Below, piece by piece: positions 18,140 through 28,365 of a stretch of 64,000 nt of DNA. Position 1 is the stretch's first letter, and every line of letters starts with the position of its first letter. Position numbers and translations under genes: made by a program. Where the stretch lies: NCBI GenBank assembly GCA_039621445.1, contig CP154955.1, forward strand, positions 21,069,823 through 21,133,822, given 5' to 3'. Source of the stretch: Euglena gracilis. Taxonomy: Eukaryota; Euglenida; Euglenophyceae; Euglenales. The notes beneath the pieces are model-generated. The model saw nothing but the letters and a program-made list of their open reading frames with translations. It did no database searches and was not told the DNA's origin.

Positions 18140-19725
18140 GGAGGTTAGGTAAGGTTGTGCCCGAAAAACAAATGACTTTTTTCATTGAAAAATTTCAATT
18201 GAAAAATGAAAAATATAATTTTATTTTTCAAACTTGAACAATATCATTTCTTTTTACACACATGTTGGCAAGTGACAAGTGACAGAAGGGGTTGCCACAA
18301 GAAAAGTCAAGTTTAGGAACATTTTCTTATGCAAAAGGATACTGTGACGTGTGAGAATATCGGTGCAAATAATTACCACTTGAGACCCTTGTGCCATCCA
18401 ATACCAGTGCAAACCACGAAGGGGGTGTTCCCCCGCGCCCCCCCCCTCCCGTCCCGGATTTTGACCAGGCACATTTTTCTGTTTTTTTTTCCACACAAAT
18501 TTGAAGTGAACAAGTATGGCCAGTATGGTGCACGGGGTGTACCTGGCCGTACTATGGAGCTTTGGCAGGGGGGGGTCCCGAGGTCAGTTTTTTTTTTTTG
18601 CTTTTTGGCACTTTTTGCTGTACTGTCTCAACACAGGGGGGGGGAGGGTCCTGGGGTCCCAACTGTACTGCCACCCCCCCCTCAAAAATTGGCCAAAAAC
18701 CGGCGCCGAAGGCGCCAGAAAAATTTTTTAGGCCTTTTTTTTGGTCCAAAAAGGCCATTTTTGGTGTCAAAATTTTCATCTGTCTCGGACCGTTCGGCAC
18801 TAGGGGGGGGGGTCCCAAAAATCCCAACTGTACAGGGGGGGTCCCCAAAAAAACCCAACTGTACTGCCGTCGCCCCTATCCTCACAGTTCACTTCCGAAA
18901 TTAACCGAACAAGGGGGGGAGGGGGGTTCCGTATTTTTCCCCCATTAGCCCTGCTAACAGAACCCCCGGGGTGTCCACAGGATTTACATGGTCTTTTGTT
19001 GGTGTATCATTTCATTTGAGTGTAGAAGCCAATCACAATTTTGAACTGAAATTCAACCCACACAAAGGCACTTTAGAAGCCTACAACCTCCACCCTTAGG
19101 GTTGGTCAAATTCATTTCCCAAATGCATGCGTTGACACTAGGATCAAGAACAGGCAACAAGGATCACCTTCCTAATTTGGGAACAGGTCCGTCAGAATTT
19201 TCAAAATATTTTTCATTTTTTTGAAATTTTTCATGATATTTTTCAATTGAATTGAAAAATGTTTTATTTTTCCAGTCCAGGCACAACCCTAAGGTTAGGC
19301 AGGGGTGGGGGGGGCTGTGGACCCCCCAGTTCACTGGTGAACCTTCACCGGGGGGGGGGGGGTAATTTCGGCGGTGAAGTTCACCGGTGAAGTTCACCGG
19401 TGAACTTCACCGTTTTGATGGTTGGGGGTGAAATTTTCATTGGTAAAATTTTGCTCCTTTCCTCTCAAAATGGTCATTTTGAGGTTGATGCTTCATGGAA
19501 TTTTATCGAAATTTCCGAAAACTTGCCCAAAATGTCATTTTTGGCCATTTTTTGGCCAAAAAAAGTACTCTCTTGGTGAACTTCACTGGTGAAGTTCATC
19601 GATGGGTTAGGCAGAGGGGGGGGGGAGGGGGTCCGGGACCCCCCGGTGAACTTTCAAACGGTGAACTTCACCATAGGGGGGGGGGGAGGGGGGTCAAAAT
19701 GACCAAAGTCTACTGCCTGATCTCC
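18140..19725. mobile_element. GGAGG-family MITE, copy 3 (TSD ATA), split by an hAT-like element
   Basis: The left end GGAGGTTAGG is at 18140 and the right end CTGCCTGATCTCC is at 19725. ATA flanks it at 18137-18139 and 19726-19728. The hAT-like insert at 18150-19291 separates the first ten bases from the rest. Without the insert and one 8-bp TSD copy the MITE is 436 bp, against 439 bp for copy 5. The interior has GGTGAACTTCACC palindromes and a unique AAAATGGTCATTTTGAGGTT core. Confidence 0.85.
18150..19291. mobile_element. hAT-like non-autonomous element (1142 bp, TSD AGGTTAGG)
   Basis: The ends are TAAGGTTGTGCCCG and its inverse CCAGGCACAACCCTA. The 8-bp duplication AGGTTAGG is exact (18142-18149, 19292-19299). 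Subterminal CAATTGAAAAAT repeats follow both ends. The interior contains another poly(C) element with the word CCCAACTGTAC (18650-18870). No transposase frame. Confidence 0.8.
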
Positions 19726-20425
19726 ATAGCCACCGGGCAGTGATGCACATCCAATGACATACATCCACCGGGCAGTGACGCACATCCACCGGGGAGTGTT
19801 GCACGTCCTCTGGGCAGCGACGCCCCCCCCCCCTTTATTGTCCCACCGACCTGCCCCCGGGAGGCGCGACCGGACAATAAAGGGGGGGGGACAATAAAGG
19901 GGTGCCAAAGGAATTTCATTGGCCGGGCCAAAAAAAACCTCCCGTCGGCCGGGGCCCAGGGACAATAAAGGGGGGGGGACAATAAAGGGGGGGGTGGCAT
20001 CCACTGGGCACTGACACATGCATGGAGCAGTGACGCACATCCACTGGGCTGTGACGTATATCCATGGGGCGGTGACACACCCAGCGGGTAGTGGCACACA
20101 TCCACTAGGCAGTGGCGCTCACCCAAAAGGCAGAGATGCGTCTCCATTGGGCAGTGACACACATCCACCAGGCAATGACGCACACCCGTCAGGCAATGAT
20201 GCACATCCGCCGGGCACCACATCCACCAGACAGTGGCGCACATCTATTGGTTAGTGATGCACATCCGGTAAGGTACATCCACCGGGCAGTGATGAACACT
20301 GACGCACGTCAGGGCAGTGATGAACATCCACCGGGCACTGGCGCACATCCACCGGCCAAAGGCGCACATCCGCCGCACAGTGGCGCACATCCACCGGCGA
20401 GTGACGCACACCGGCCGGCTGGCCG
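19726..20425 (+). repeat. 21-bp minisatellite array with insert
   Basis: Minisatellite units on both sides of the CTTTATTGTCC element at 19823-19997. The downstream part is more degenerate (CACTAGGCAGTGGCGCTCACC and similar). Confidence 0.8.
19823..19997. mobile_element. CTTTATTGTCC poly(C) element, copy 1
   Basis: A C run then CTTTATTGTCCCACCGACC. Inside are GGACAATAAAGGGG words, two of them tandem, and a TTTCATTGGCCGGGCC core. It ends GGACAATAAAGGGGGGGGTGG. Almost identical to 24670-24838. It interrupts a minisatellite unit. Confidence 0.7.
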
Positions 20426-20643
20426 GCTAGCCATCCGAGCTGTCCGGACCTCTTCAGCCGGACCAATGCTGAACGTCCAGCTGTCCGTCCGGACGAAGCA
20501 TTTTTTCGCCAGCCGTCCGTCAAGCCGGACCAATGTCTGTCTTGCCAGCCGGCCGGACCAAAATTTTTTTTTCTTCCTTCCGAAAAGCGGTATACATCCG
20601 CCCAGAGTCGCGTGCACTGAGACGCCTGCGCTTATACATGAAA

Positions 20644-20730
20644 CAGTGGTGGGGCGAACCGAATACACCGACCGGTGGCGCTGCCTACTGGATTTGAAGT
20701 GTTTCGGGGGGAAGGCTAGTGTACAGATGG
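20644..20730 (+). repeat. Three-copy conserved block, copy 3
   Basis: GTGGTGGGGCGAACCGAATAC then ACCGACCGGTGGCGCTGCC then TACTGGATTTGA, aligned with 1328-1412 and 10187-10262. Confidence 0.6.
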
Positions 20731-20763
20731 GGAAGCCCCATGGAAAGTCGGGGTGTACACAGG

Positions 20764-20773
20764 TATATAAAAG
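20764..20773 (+). promoter_or_regulatory. TATA-like box downstream of conserved block
   Basis: TATATAAAAG in a GC-rich setting. It is a good TATA match by sequence, but no transcript start or gene can be tied to it. Confidence 0.3.
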
Positions 20774-21024
20774 GGAAGGGCGGTTATCCAAGCAGAGAGT
20801 CGCAGGGGAAAGGTGACAACCGAGCGGCGCTGTGTGAACAGTCGGTCCCCTATTCGGGGCGGGGGGGGGTGGAGGAGGGAAGGATGTGCAGAGAGAAGAG
20901 CGGTGTAGTGGAGAATGGGGGTAGGGAACTGAACGCCTGGCCGAAGCCATGTCCATTACCACTGGTCGGAGCGTGAGGGGAGCCAAGGCGTATGGAAATC
21001 CAGTAGCGGAGGGTTACTGGCCGG

Positions 21025-22490
21025 TCACTTACTGACGACGTGCTCAGAAGGCAGCAACGGTGTGACCCAGCTCCTTGGTAATGAGGAGAGCACCCAGTTG
21101 GGCGGCCACCCCGGAAAACAGGGCCAATGACAGGCCCTGTTGTAGTTCAGCCAGGAAGACATTCGTGACGCCACCGGAGGCAGTGGCGCCAAGGCGTTGC
21201 CGTAATTCTTCCCATACGCGTTGGCTGTCCCCCCGAAGGAACCCCATACACTAAGGATCATGGGGGAGAATCGCTCACCTCGGGTTTGGCAGCGGCCTCC
21301 GTATTTGGTGGTCTTCTTAAGGGCTCTGCTGCGAAGTAATTCCCACGAGGCGGGGAGGCTCCAACTGGCACTGGGCGGGGAGGGGTGGTTGATGCCCACA
21401 TCGATGGCCCAGGACGCAGCGCCGGACCAGTAGGGAAGGAAGATGTCCGCATCCCGCTTTTGATCGGCAGCCACCGAGATCTCCAATTGATGCGGAATAC
21501 CCCGTGCTTGTAGCTGGGATCCCAGGAAGTGCTGCACCCGGTGGTGACGTTCCCACAATTTGTTCTTGTGGCAGCACAAAGCGTGGTCTCCAAAAGGATC
21601 AATGACCTGTCCACAGCCGAGGGGGCAGGGGGATCCGGCCAGGCTGAGGGGGATGATGGGCAGCCCCAGGTGCCATTTCAGCATGAGGCGGAAAGACGCT
21701 CCGTCGATGGCGAACCCTGCCGCCTTGGATGGGCGGGCCCCGATCCAGCTTGAGCAGATAGAATTACTTTGATGCTCAAAGCGGACCTGGTCCCGATCAT
21801 TGAGGGCTGACAGGAATGCGTGGCGTGCGACCTGGCACAGCTGTTCACTCCACCATGCCTGGTCATGGTGGGAAGTGTCCTCAGGGCTTAAGGCCCCCCC
21901 CCCCCCCGATCCATTTCCGAACTGGTTCAAAGGCATCACCCAGCCGGGTCTGTAGACCGGACAGAAGCTCCGGCAAACCATCAATCGGGGCCCGTGAGAT
22001 GTTGCCCAGACCCAGGGAAGTTGGTGCGCAGGCAATCCATGACAGCAGGGCACTCAGACGGGCAGGTAGCACACTGTCGGCAGATAACCGGATGCCAAAC
22101 CCGCCCTGGCGCAGGGGAAGGGAAGCCTGGGCCCATTGTGTGTCCGATACCGAGCAATCTAGGATCTGTTGAAAGGTGGACCGGAGACAGCTGTCTGCGC
22201 GGGACAAGAGGTCAGTGACGGCACACAGTGGACACTGCGAAGCAAGGAGCTGAACTTGCACGCGTCGAAGCAGAAGCGAAGCAAGGACAGCTGCACTTGC
22301 GGGTCGCGTACAGAGCCCAGCAGGGTGCAGGCCTGTTCGTTCTTGGAGATGCAGCTGTCTACTTGCTGCCGAACAAAGACGCGGGAAGCCGGGTGGTGAA
22401 CTGGGACACCCAGGACCGAGACACCGGAATCTGGTGTATACGGGATGATGGATGCCTTCCGCAGTACGGAATCCTCGGGGAGGGAAGGTA
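21025..22490 (-). pseudogene. LINE-D linker, zinc knuckle and endonuclease-like domain
   Basis: The block opens PSLPEDSVLRKASIIPYTPD then VSVLGVPVHHPAS and LRFCFDACKF, matching the LINE-A linker. After a poly(G) expansion near 21900 the next frame reads FRLMLKWHLGLPIIPLSLAG, the knuckle CPLGCGQVIDPFGDHALCC, and the nuclease-like core RDADIFLPYWSGAASWAIDV. It ends TPLLPSEHVVSK. The frame shifts near the poly(G) tract and again near 21240, where an alternative frame (FLRGDSQRVWEELRQRL) fits better. Confidence 0.8.
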
Positions 22491-22663
22491 CCATGCCCCC
22501 CCCCCCCATATAAGACCCCCCCCATATAAGACCCCCCCCCTGGCCGGCCGAAGGCCGGCCCTTTGGCCGGGACCGACCCCCCCATATAAGACCCCCCCCA
22601 TATAAGACCCCCCCCCTGGGATTTTGGCTCCCGAGGGGGGGTCTTATATGGGGGGGGGCATGG
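22491..22663. mobile_element. TA-flanked poly(C) MITE, word CATATAAGAC (173 bp)
   Basis: The ends are CCATGCCCCCCC and GGGGGGGCATGG, with TA at 22489-22490 and 22664-22665. The word CATATAAGAC occurs five times between C or G runs, in both orientations. Removing 175 bp joins the LINE-D frames as GSRHI|PSLPED. The element at 32996-33168 has the same ends and the same length but a different word. Confidence 0.85.
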
Positions 22664-22878
22664 TATGTGCCGTGACCCGGGACCCCAGACTGTGGTCTTC
22701 GCGAAGTTCAAAGAGCAACCCAGCTGGCCTAGGCCGTGGGGCAGTCCGGCCAGGGCACGATCTGCCGTGGCGACGTCCGACAGGATGGATCTGTCGTCCA
22801 GATACCAGAAGGAATTCCCCCGACCCGGGGTGGCCAAGAGCGTATCATGAATGGCCATGGCAAGCAGCAGGGGAACTA
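22664..22878 (-). pseudogene. LINE-D reverse transcriptase, YLDD block
   Basis: Reads VPLLLAMAIHDTLL then FWYLDDRSILSDV and LGCSLNFAKTTVWGPGSRHI on the minus strand. The catalytic YLDD (about 22793-22804) is intact. Confidence 0.85.
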
Positions 22879-23094
22879 CCCTCACTCCCCCCTCAAAGTG
22901 TCCCTCCCCCCAAAGTGGCCAAAATTTTTGGCAAATTTCAGGTTACCCCCCCCCCCAAAGTGGCCATTTTCCTTTGGCGCCAAAGGCGCCGGAGGCCAAA
23001 ACTTGACCCCCCCCAAAGTGTCCCCCCTGCCAGAGTGGCCATTTTGGGGTCCCACGGTGCCCGGAGGGTGGCCACTTTGAGGGGGGGGTGAGGG
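22879..23094. mobile_element. TA-flanked poly(C) MITE, word CAAAGTGGCC (216 bp)
   Basis: The ends are CCCTCACTCCCCCC and GGGGGGGGTGAGGG, with TA at 22877-22878 and 23095-23096. The words CAAAGTGTCCC and CAAAGTGGCC are repeated between C runs. Removing 218 bp restores motif B as QQGAPL|VPLLLAM in LINE-D. Confidence 0.85.
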
Positions 23095-23286
23095 TAGCGG
23101 GGCACCTTGTTGCCCTCCTTCTGTGCTCCATATCTCACTATCCCCAACAAACAGTCGGGTTGGTTGTAGTGAGAGGCGGCACCAGTGCAAAAGGTGCGGT
23201 GCTCGCCGTCGGACTTCGTCCAAGATATCCGCCCGTCGCACAGAATTGAACGCGTTGCGGATGTCAACCTGCAACAGGACCCAGTT
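23095..23286 (-). pseudogene. LINE-D reverse transcriptase, motifs A and B
   Basis: Reads NWVLLQVDIRNAFNSVRRAD then LFVGDSEIWSTEGGQQGAPL on the minus strand. Motif A aspartate is present; motif B has GAPL where GDPL is usual. Confidence 0.85.
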
Positions 23287-23520
23287 TGTGTACAAAAACC
23301 CATTGTGGCTGCCCGAAGGGCAGCGAGACGGTAACGGGTTGTGTTGAAAGAAAAGTGTGAAAATGGGCAAAAATAAACACCTTTGCAAAAAAGTTGACAG
23401 ACTTTTGGGGGTTTCAATTTAAAAACAATTCTAGGAGCCATAACGTGCCCCCCCCCTATTTGTCACCCCCCCCTAATAGTCGCCCCCCCCCCTTGGGGGG
23501 CGACAATTAGGGGGATCAAA

Positions 23521-24407
23521 CGAGACAATTTTCCTTGGCCAATGATAATTCCTCCCCCCATTTTCAGCGCAAAATCAGACCCTGCATTTTGCAGATGTGC
23601 ATTAGGTCCTACGATTTCCCCAATGTGGCCCAAACTTGGCCACAGGGGTTGAAAATTTACCCCACCCACCTGGGACCAAAATGGGGGCTAGGTGGTCTAG
23701 TTCAGTTCATTTTTGGACCCCCCACCCCCTTTGTCCGGACTCAGGACAAAGCCGGTGACCCCCTACGATGGACTCAGGGGTGGCAAAGCGGTGAGGGGGG
23801 AGTCATGGTCATGGTTTTGGGCAAAAAAAATTTTCGAGGGTTTTCGAGTTTTTTTTGAGTTTTTTGGCCCAAAACTGACCCAAAACACAAGGGTTTCGGG
23901 CCCAAAACGGGGGGCCAGGGGTCGAAAAAACACTCTTTTTCAGCGCGAAAACACTTTTTTCGGGTCCGGGAGGCCAAAAAAAAAACATGGTTTTGGGCAA
24001 AAAAAATTTCGAGGGTTTTTGAGTTTTTTTGGCCCAGAACTGACCCAAAATGCAAGTACTGGGATCATTTGTCATCTGTTGTGAGTCAATGTGCTTCGTC
24101 AATGTTTAAGGAGTAAATTTTCATCGGTCAGATGGTCAAGTGGTATATGACCCAGCTATGAATGCTGCCTTTCCGGAGCATAGCACATGGTCGTATTTGT
24201 GTCATGGTTCGGCATGCCGTGCCGAGGGGGTCGGCCGACCAGGGGGGTACCCACTTTGCCGAGCCGAGGGGGTCCGACCCCCAGGGGGGGGGGTGTACGC
24301 CGAACGTCCATTATCATCCCGCCCTTCGGGCTGCAGAATGGATGCAAGAAGTTGACTTTCCATGGAATGTTCGCCCCCCCCCCGAGAAAAAATTGATCCG
24401 GCACCTA
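23521..24407. other. No gene; duplicated low-complexity sequence
   Basis: Two copies of a stretch beginning GGTTTTGGGCAAAAAAAATTT, continuing TTCGAGGG and ending ACTGACCCAAAA (about 23812-23885 and 23990-24050). Then unique sequence and two GCCGAGGGGGTC(C/G)G repeats near 24220-24290. Nothing recognisable as coding. Confidence 0.45.
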
Positions 24408-24586
24408 TGCTCACATCCACCGGGCAATGATGCACATGCATCGAGCAATGAAAGCACATCAGCCGGGCAGTGACGCACATCCACCGGGCAGTGACGCACA
24501 TCCTCCGGGCACTGACGCACATCCGCCGGGCAGTTGCGCACATTCACCGGGCAGTGACGCACGTCCAAGGGACAGTGATGCACATC
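24408..24586 (+). repeat. 21-bp minisatellite array
   Basis: About eight units, ended by the CAC-flanked MITE at 24590. The array resumes on the other side at 25178. Confidence 0.8.
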
Positions 24587-24589
24587 CAC

Positions 24590-25174
24590 GGAGGTTAGGC
24601 AGTACGGGGGGGGGGGGGCTGTGGACCCCCCGGTGAACTTCACCGGTGAACTTTCACCGGGGGGGGGGACCACCCCCCCTTTATTGTCCCACCGACCTGC
24701 CCCCGGGAGGCCCGACCGGACAATAAAGGGGGGGGGACAATAAAGGGGTACCAAAGGAATTTCATTGGCCGGGCCAAAAAAACCCCCGTCGGCCGGGGCC
24801 CAGGGACAATAAAGGGGGGGGGACAATAAAGGGGGTGGAGGGGGGGGGGTACTTTCGGCGGTGAAGTTCACCGGTGAATTTCATTGTTTTGATGGTTGGG
24901 GGTGAAATTTTCATGGGTGAAATTTTGCTCCTTTCCTCTCAAAATGGTCATTTTGAGGTTGATGGTTCATGTAATTTAATCAAAGTTTCCGAAAACTTGC
25001 CCAAAATGTCATTTTCGGCCATTTTTGGCCAAAAAAGTGCTCTTATGGTGAAGTTCACCGATGGGTTAGGCAGAGGGGGGGGTCCGGGACCCCCCGGTGA
25101 ACTTTCAAACAGCAAACTTCACCATAGGGGGGGGGAGGGGGGTCAAAATGACCAAAGTCTACTGCCTTATCTCC
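24590..25174. mobile_element. GGAGG-family MITE, copy 4 (585 bp, TSD CAC)
   Basis: GGAGGTTAGGCAGT ... ACTGCCTTATCTCC, flanked by CAC (24587-24589, 25175-25177) in the minisatellite. It contains the CTTTATTGTCC element at 24670-24838. Without it the length is about 416 bp and the sequence aligns with copies 3 and 5. Confidence 0.85.
24670..24838. mobile_element. CTTTATTGTCC poly(C) element, copy 2 (169 bp)
   Basis: CCACCCCCCCTTTATTG ... CAATAAAGGGGGTGG. Empty sites are seen at the matching position in MITE copies 3 (near 19350) and 5 (near 32055). The flanking sequence is poly(G), so the TSD is ambiguous. Confidence 0.75.
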
Positions 25175-25177
25175 CAC

Positions 25178-25395
25178 CGGGCAGTGACGCACATCCACTT
25201 CGCTGTGACGCACATCCGCCGGGGAGTGATGCATATCCACCAGGCACTGACGCACATCCGCCGGGCAGTTGCAAACATTCACCGGGCAGGGGCAGTGATG
25301 CACATCCACCGGGCACTGATGCACATCCAGTGACGTACATCCACCGGGCAGTGACGCACATCCACCGGGCAGTGGCGCACATCCAGTGACGCACA
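25178..25395 (+). repeat. 21-bp minisatellite array
   Basis: Ten or so units continuing the array interrupted by the MITE at 24590. Confidence 0.8.
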
Positions 25396-25509
25396 TCCTC
25401 TGCCCAATGCTTAACCTCAACCCCAAGAAGCCACAGCCAATCTGCCAAACATGGTCATTCGAAGTTTTAGGACCAGCAGAAGAGGCGTGCTGTAACCCAA
25501 TGGTGCCTC

Positions 25510-25600
25510 CCACAGGATGTGCGTCACTGCCCGGTGGCTGTGGGTCACTGCCTGGTGCATGCGTGCCAGTGCCTGGTGGATGTGCGACACTGCCCGAAGG
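25510..25600 (-). repeat. 21-bp minisatellite, inverted short array
   Basis: GATGTGCGTCACTGCCCGGTG units in reverse orientation, four copies with variants. Confidence 0.7.
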
Positions 25601-26010
25601 GGACTGGGTACTTTGGACTTTGGGTCTCTCCCTCACCCAAAATGTCCCTCGACAATGTGGCTTTTACATCCATCTCTTCTTATTTTGTTTCCATCATTAG
25701 ATGCAATTGTTCTGCTTCAGGCAAAATAGAAACCACTTTGATCAGTGATTAGTCGAGAGAAGGAGGGGGGTTCGCACCGCGGTCAATCACGCATGAAATG
25801 ACTGGGCGTGATTGGGCGTTGCTGGCTTTGAGGACCTCATCCCTACCTCCCCTGTGTTATTGACCGTGTCAAGTTCGTCCCAACAGCCCAGGACGCGGGA
25901 CCAGGTAAGCCGGGCCTCCCACCCCAAAACTCCCATTGATGCACAACCACACTGCTCAACATCCCCGAATGGCCAAATTTCGACAATTTTCAGGCATAAA
26001 TTGGGGTATA

Positions 26011-26440
26011 CATCCGGATTGTCTCCCCGCTCGAGAATGAGGTGCTGGAGGGAGATGCCAATCTGCTCACATGTGTTTTTGCCGCCGAAGGCGAACTGCA
26101 GTGGCCGCATGTTCACGCCTGCCTGTACCGTCTCTGGCAGTGCCAGCAGGCATTTCTCTACCACCCGGCGGATGGTCTCCCCAACAGCGACTGGGCGGAC
26201 CCCGTCATCCTTCTTCCGAAGGGGGAAGAAGTTGGCCGAGCACAGCCATTCTGCGGCCACAGGGTGTATGGACCCTTGCACACAGTGCTGCACCAGGTCG
26301 TCAAGGGCCTGGCGGAGTTGAAGCGGACTCCCACTGTCGCCGTCGCGTACCAGCTCGGCGACATGTGCTGGCCGCAAACATGAAGGACCAGGGGCATTGC
26401 CTGGTGGGAACCCCAGAACGACCTTTCGAAGCGAGGACAA
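26011..26440 (-). pseudogene. LINE-D reverse transcriptase, N-terminal part
   Basis: Reads SSLRKVVLGFPPGNAPGPSC then LRPAHVAELV, AEWLCSANFFPLRKKDDGVR and PVAVGETIRRVVEKCLL on the minus strand, parallel to the LINE-A fingers region. It ends QHLILERGDNPD at the insertion. Bases 26441-26466 may still belong to it. Confidence 0.85.
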
Positions 26441-26466
26441 GCGGTCCCCAAGGTGAAAGCTAGCAC

Positions 26467-27094
26467 CCTTTACGAACTTTGAAGCTGCAGAGTTTAAAAA
26501 AGACGTTTGGTTTTTTTTCTAGAAAAAACGTTTCAAAAAATTACCCAAACGTTTCCTCCATGACGTTTTTTGTGTTTTTTTAAAAAAATATTTTTGGGGG
26601 GGTGCTACCCCCGTGACCCCCCCCCCCGTTACACCCCCGTGACCCCCCCCATGACCCGAGAATCGATCCTTTGCCATTCTTTTTTTTAAAAGCATTTTTT
26701 CTAAAAAATGAACTTTTATGTATCCTTGTCCGCCCAACGCACCTTCACAACACAAAAGGAAATTTTCATTGAAAAAAACTCGTTGGGAAACACCCAAGCC
26801 ATACTTCGAATCCTACTAAGTTCAAAAATTGCCAAAAAAATGGTCAAAAACATTCAAAAAATGCAAAAAAAATGCAACTTTAGGACTTTTTTTCATTTTT
26901 TGTTTCAGGAAATTTTTGGCAGAAATGCCCCAAAACTTGCCAAAACTAATTGAAATATGCATTCAAAAATTTTTCCGAGCAAAACCCCGTTGACGTTTTT
27001 TCGTTTTTTTTAAAAAAAACATTGTTAGAATTTAAAAAAAAAACAAAAAAAAACAAAGTCCAAAAAACAGGTTGCCAACTATGCAACAGGTAGT
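26467..27094. other. No gene; T/A-run and poly(C) sequence
   Basis: T/A homopolymers resembling the Mutator-like MITE ends, a GTGACCCCC block at 26600-26660 and AT-rich unique sequence. TIRs are not clear. Confidence 0.45.
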
Positions 27095-28365
27095 GACGCA
27101 CATCCACTAGGCAGTGACGCACATCCAACGGGACCTCACCCACCCAGCAGGGATGCGTCTTTACTGGGTAGTGACGGGCAGTGACGTGCATCTACCGGGC
27201 AGTGACACACATCCTGGATGTGCGTCACTGCCCGGCGGATGTGTGTCACTGCCCGGTGGATGTGCATCACTGCCCAGTAGTGGATGTGTGCAACTCCCCG
27301 GTGGATGTGCATCACTGCCCGTTGGATGTGCGTCACTGCCTGGCAGTTGCACACATCCGCAGGGCGGTTGCGCACATCCACCGGGGAGTGACGCACATCC
27401 ACCGGGCAGTGACGCACAGCCAACGGGCAGTGATGCACATCCACCGGGCAGTTGCACACATGCACTGGGCAGTGACACACATCCACCGGGCAGTGGCGCA
27501 CAGCTAACAGGCAGTGACGCACATCCACCAGGCAGTGACCCACATCCGCCGGGCAGTGACGCACATCCACCAGGCAGTGACCCACAGCCAACAGGCAGTG
27601 ATCCGCCGGGAACTGACACATCCACCGGGCAGTGACGCACACCCAATGACGCACATCCATCGGGCAGTGACGCAGATCCACCGGGCAATGATCCACAGCC
27701 ACCGGGCAGTGATGCACATCCACCGGGCAGTGACGCACATCCATCAGGCAGTGACGCACATCCGTCGGGCACTGACGCACATCCAATGGGGAGTGTCGCA
27801 CATCCTCTGGGCAGTGATGCACATCCACCGGACAGTGGCGCACATCCGCCGGGCAGGGGCGTACATCCAGTGACGCACATCCACCGGGCAGTGGCGCACA
27901 TCCACCGGGCACTGACGCACATCAACTGGACAGTGACGAACATCTAACAGGCAGTCATCCACCAAGCAGTGGCACACATCCGTCGGCGCACATCCAGTGA
28001 CGCACATCTAACAGACAATGATGCACATCCACCAGGCAGTTGCGCACATCCACCCGGGCAGTGTCGCCCACCAGGCACTGACACACATGCACCGGGCAGT
28101 TACCCCAGCCACTGGGCAGTGAAACACATCCATCGGGCAGTGACGCACATCCGCCGGGCACTGACGCACATCCACCGGGCACTCATGCACATGCATCGAG
28201 CAGTGACGTACATCCACCGGGCAGTGACGCACATCCGCCGGGCAGTGACGCACATCCTCCGGGCACTGACGCACATCCGCCGGGCAGTTGCACACATCCA
28301 CTGTGCAGTGACACTCACCCAAAAGGCAGTGATGCATTTCTATTGAGTAGTGACTCACATCCAGG
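27095..28365 (+). repeat. Largest 21-bp minisatellite array, with an inverted segment
   Basis: About 60 units. Between about 27212 and 27345 the orientation flips (GGATGTGCGTCACTGCCCGG) and then flips back, so the array contains its own inverted repeats. Heptad ORFs run through it in several frames on both strands. I do not regard these as genes. Confidence 0.85.

Larger units (their letters stand above)
20426..21024. other. No gene; GCCGGCCGG-rich sequence, conserved block and TATA-like site
   Basis: AGCCGGACCAATG is repeated (20457, 20525). The three-copy conserved block follows at 20644-20730, and GGTATATAAAAGGG lies 35 bp further on. No ORF with recognisable similarity starts downstream on this strand, since LINE-D lies on the other strand. 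Confidence 0.5.
23287..26010. other. Composite 2.7-kb insertion inside LINE-D
   Basis: LINE-D coding stops at ...LERGDNPD (26011) and resumes at WVLLQVD (23286). In between are a poly(C) segment with ACAATTAG words (23445-23520), noncoding AT-rich sequence with GGCCCAAAACTGACCCAAAA repeats (23860-24060), minisatellites (24408, 25178, 25510), a GGAGG MITE with nested insert (24590-25174) and about 0.4 kb of sequence with no recognised feature. I see no single TIR pair for the whole insertion. Confidence 0.7.
21025..26440 (-). mobile_element. LINE-D: non-LTR retrotransposon split by a composite insertion and two MITEs
   Basis: Minus-strand blocks in order: reverse transcriptase N-part 26440-26011, palm 23286-23095, YLDD part 22878-22664, and linker plus zinc knuckle plus endonuclease-like domain 22490-21025. 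Between them lie a 2.7-kb composite insertion (23287-26010) and TA-flanked MITEs (22879-23094, 22491-22663). Removing each MITE plus one TA restores the frame. The N-terminal zinc-finger region is absent, so the copy is 5'-truncated. Confidence 0.85.

Noticed and set aside
27095-28365. Long ORFs of HPPGSDA, THIHRAV and PGGCASL heptads on both strands
   Set aside because: A 21-bp repeat without stops is open in several frames at once. The units vary like DNA repeats, without codon-position bias visible by eye.
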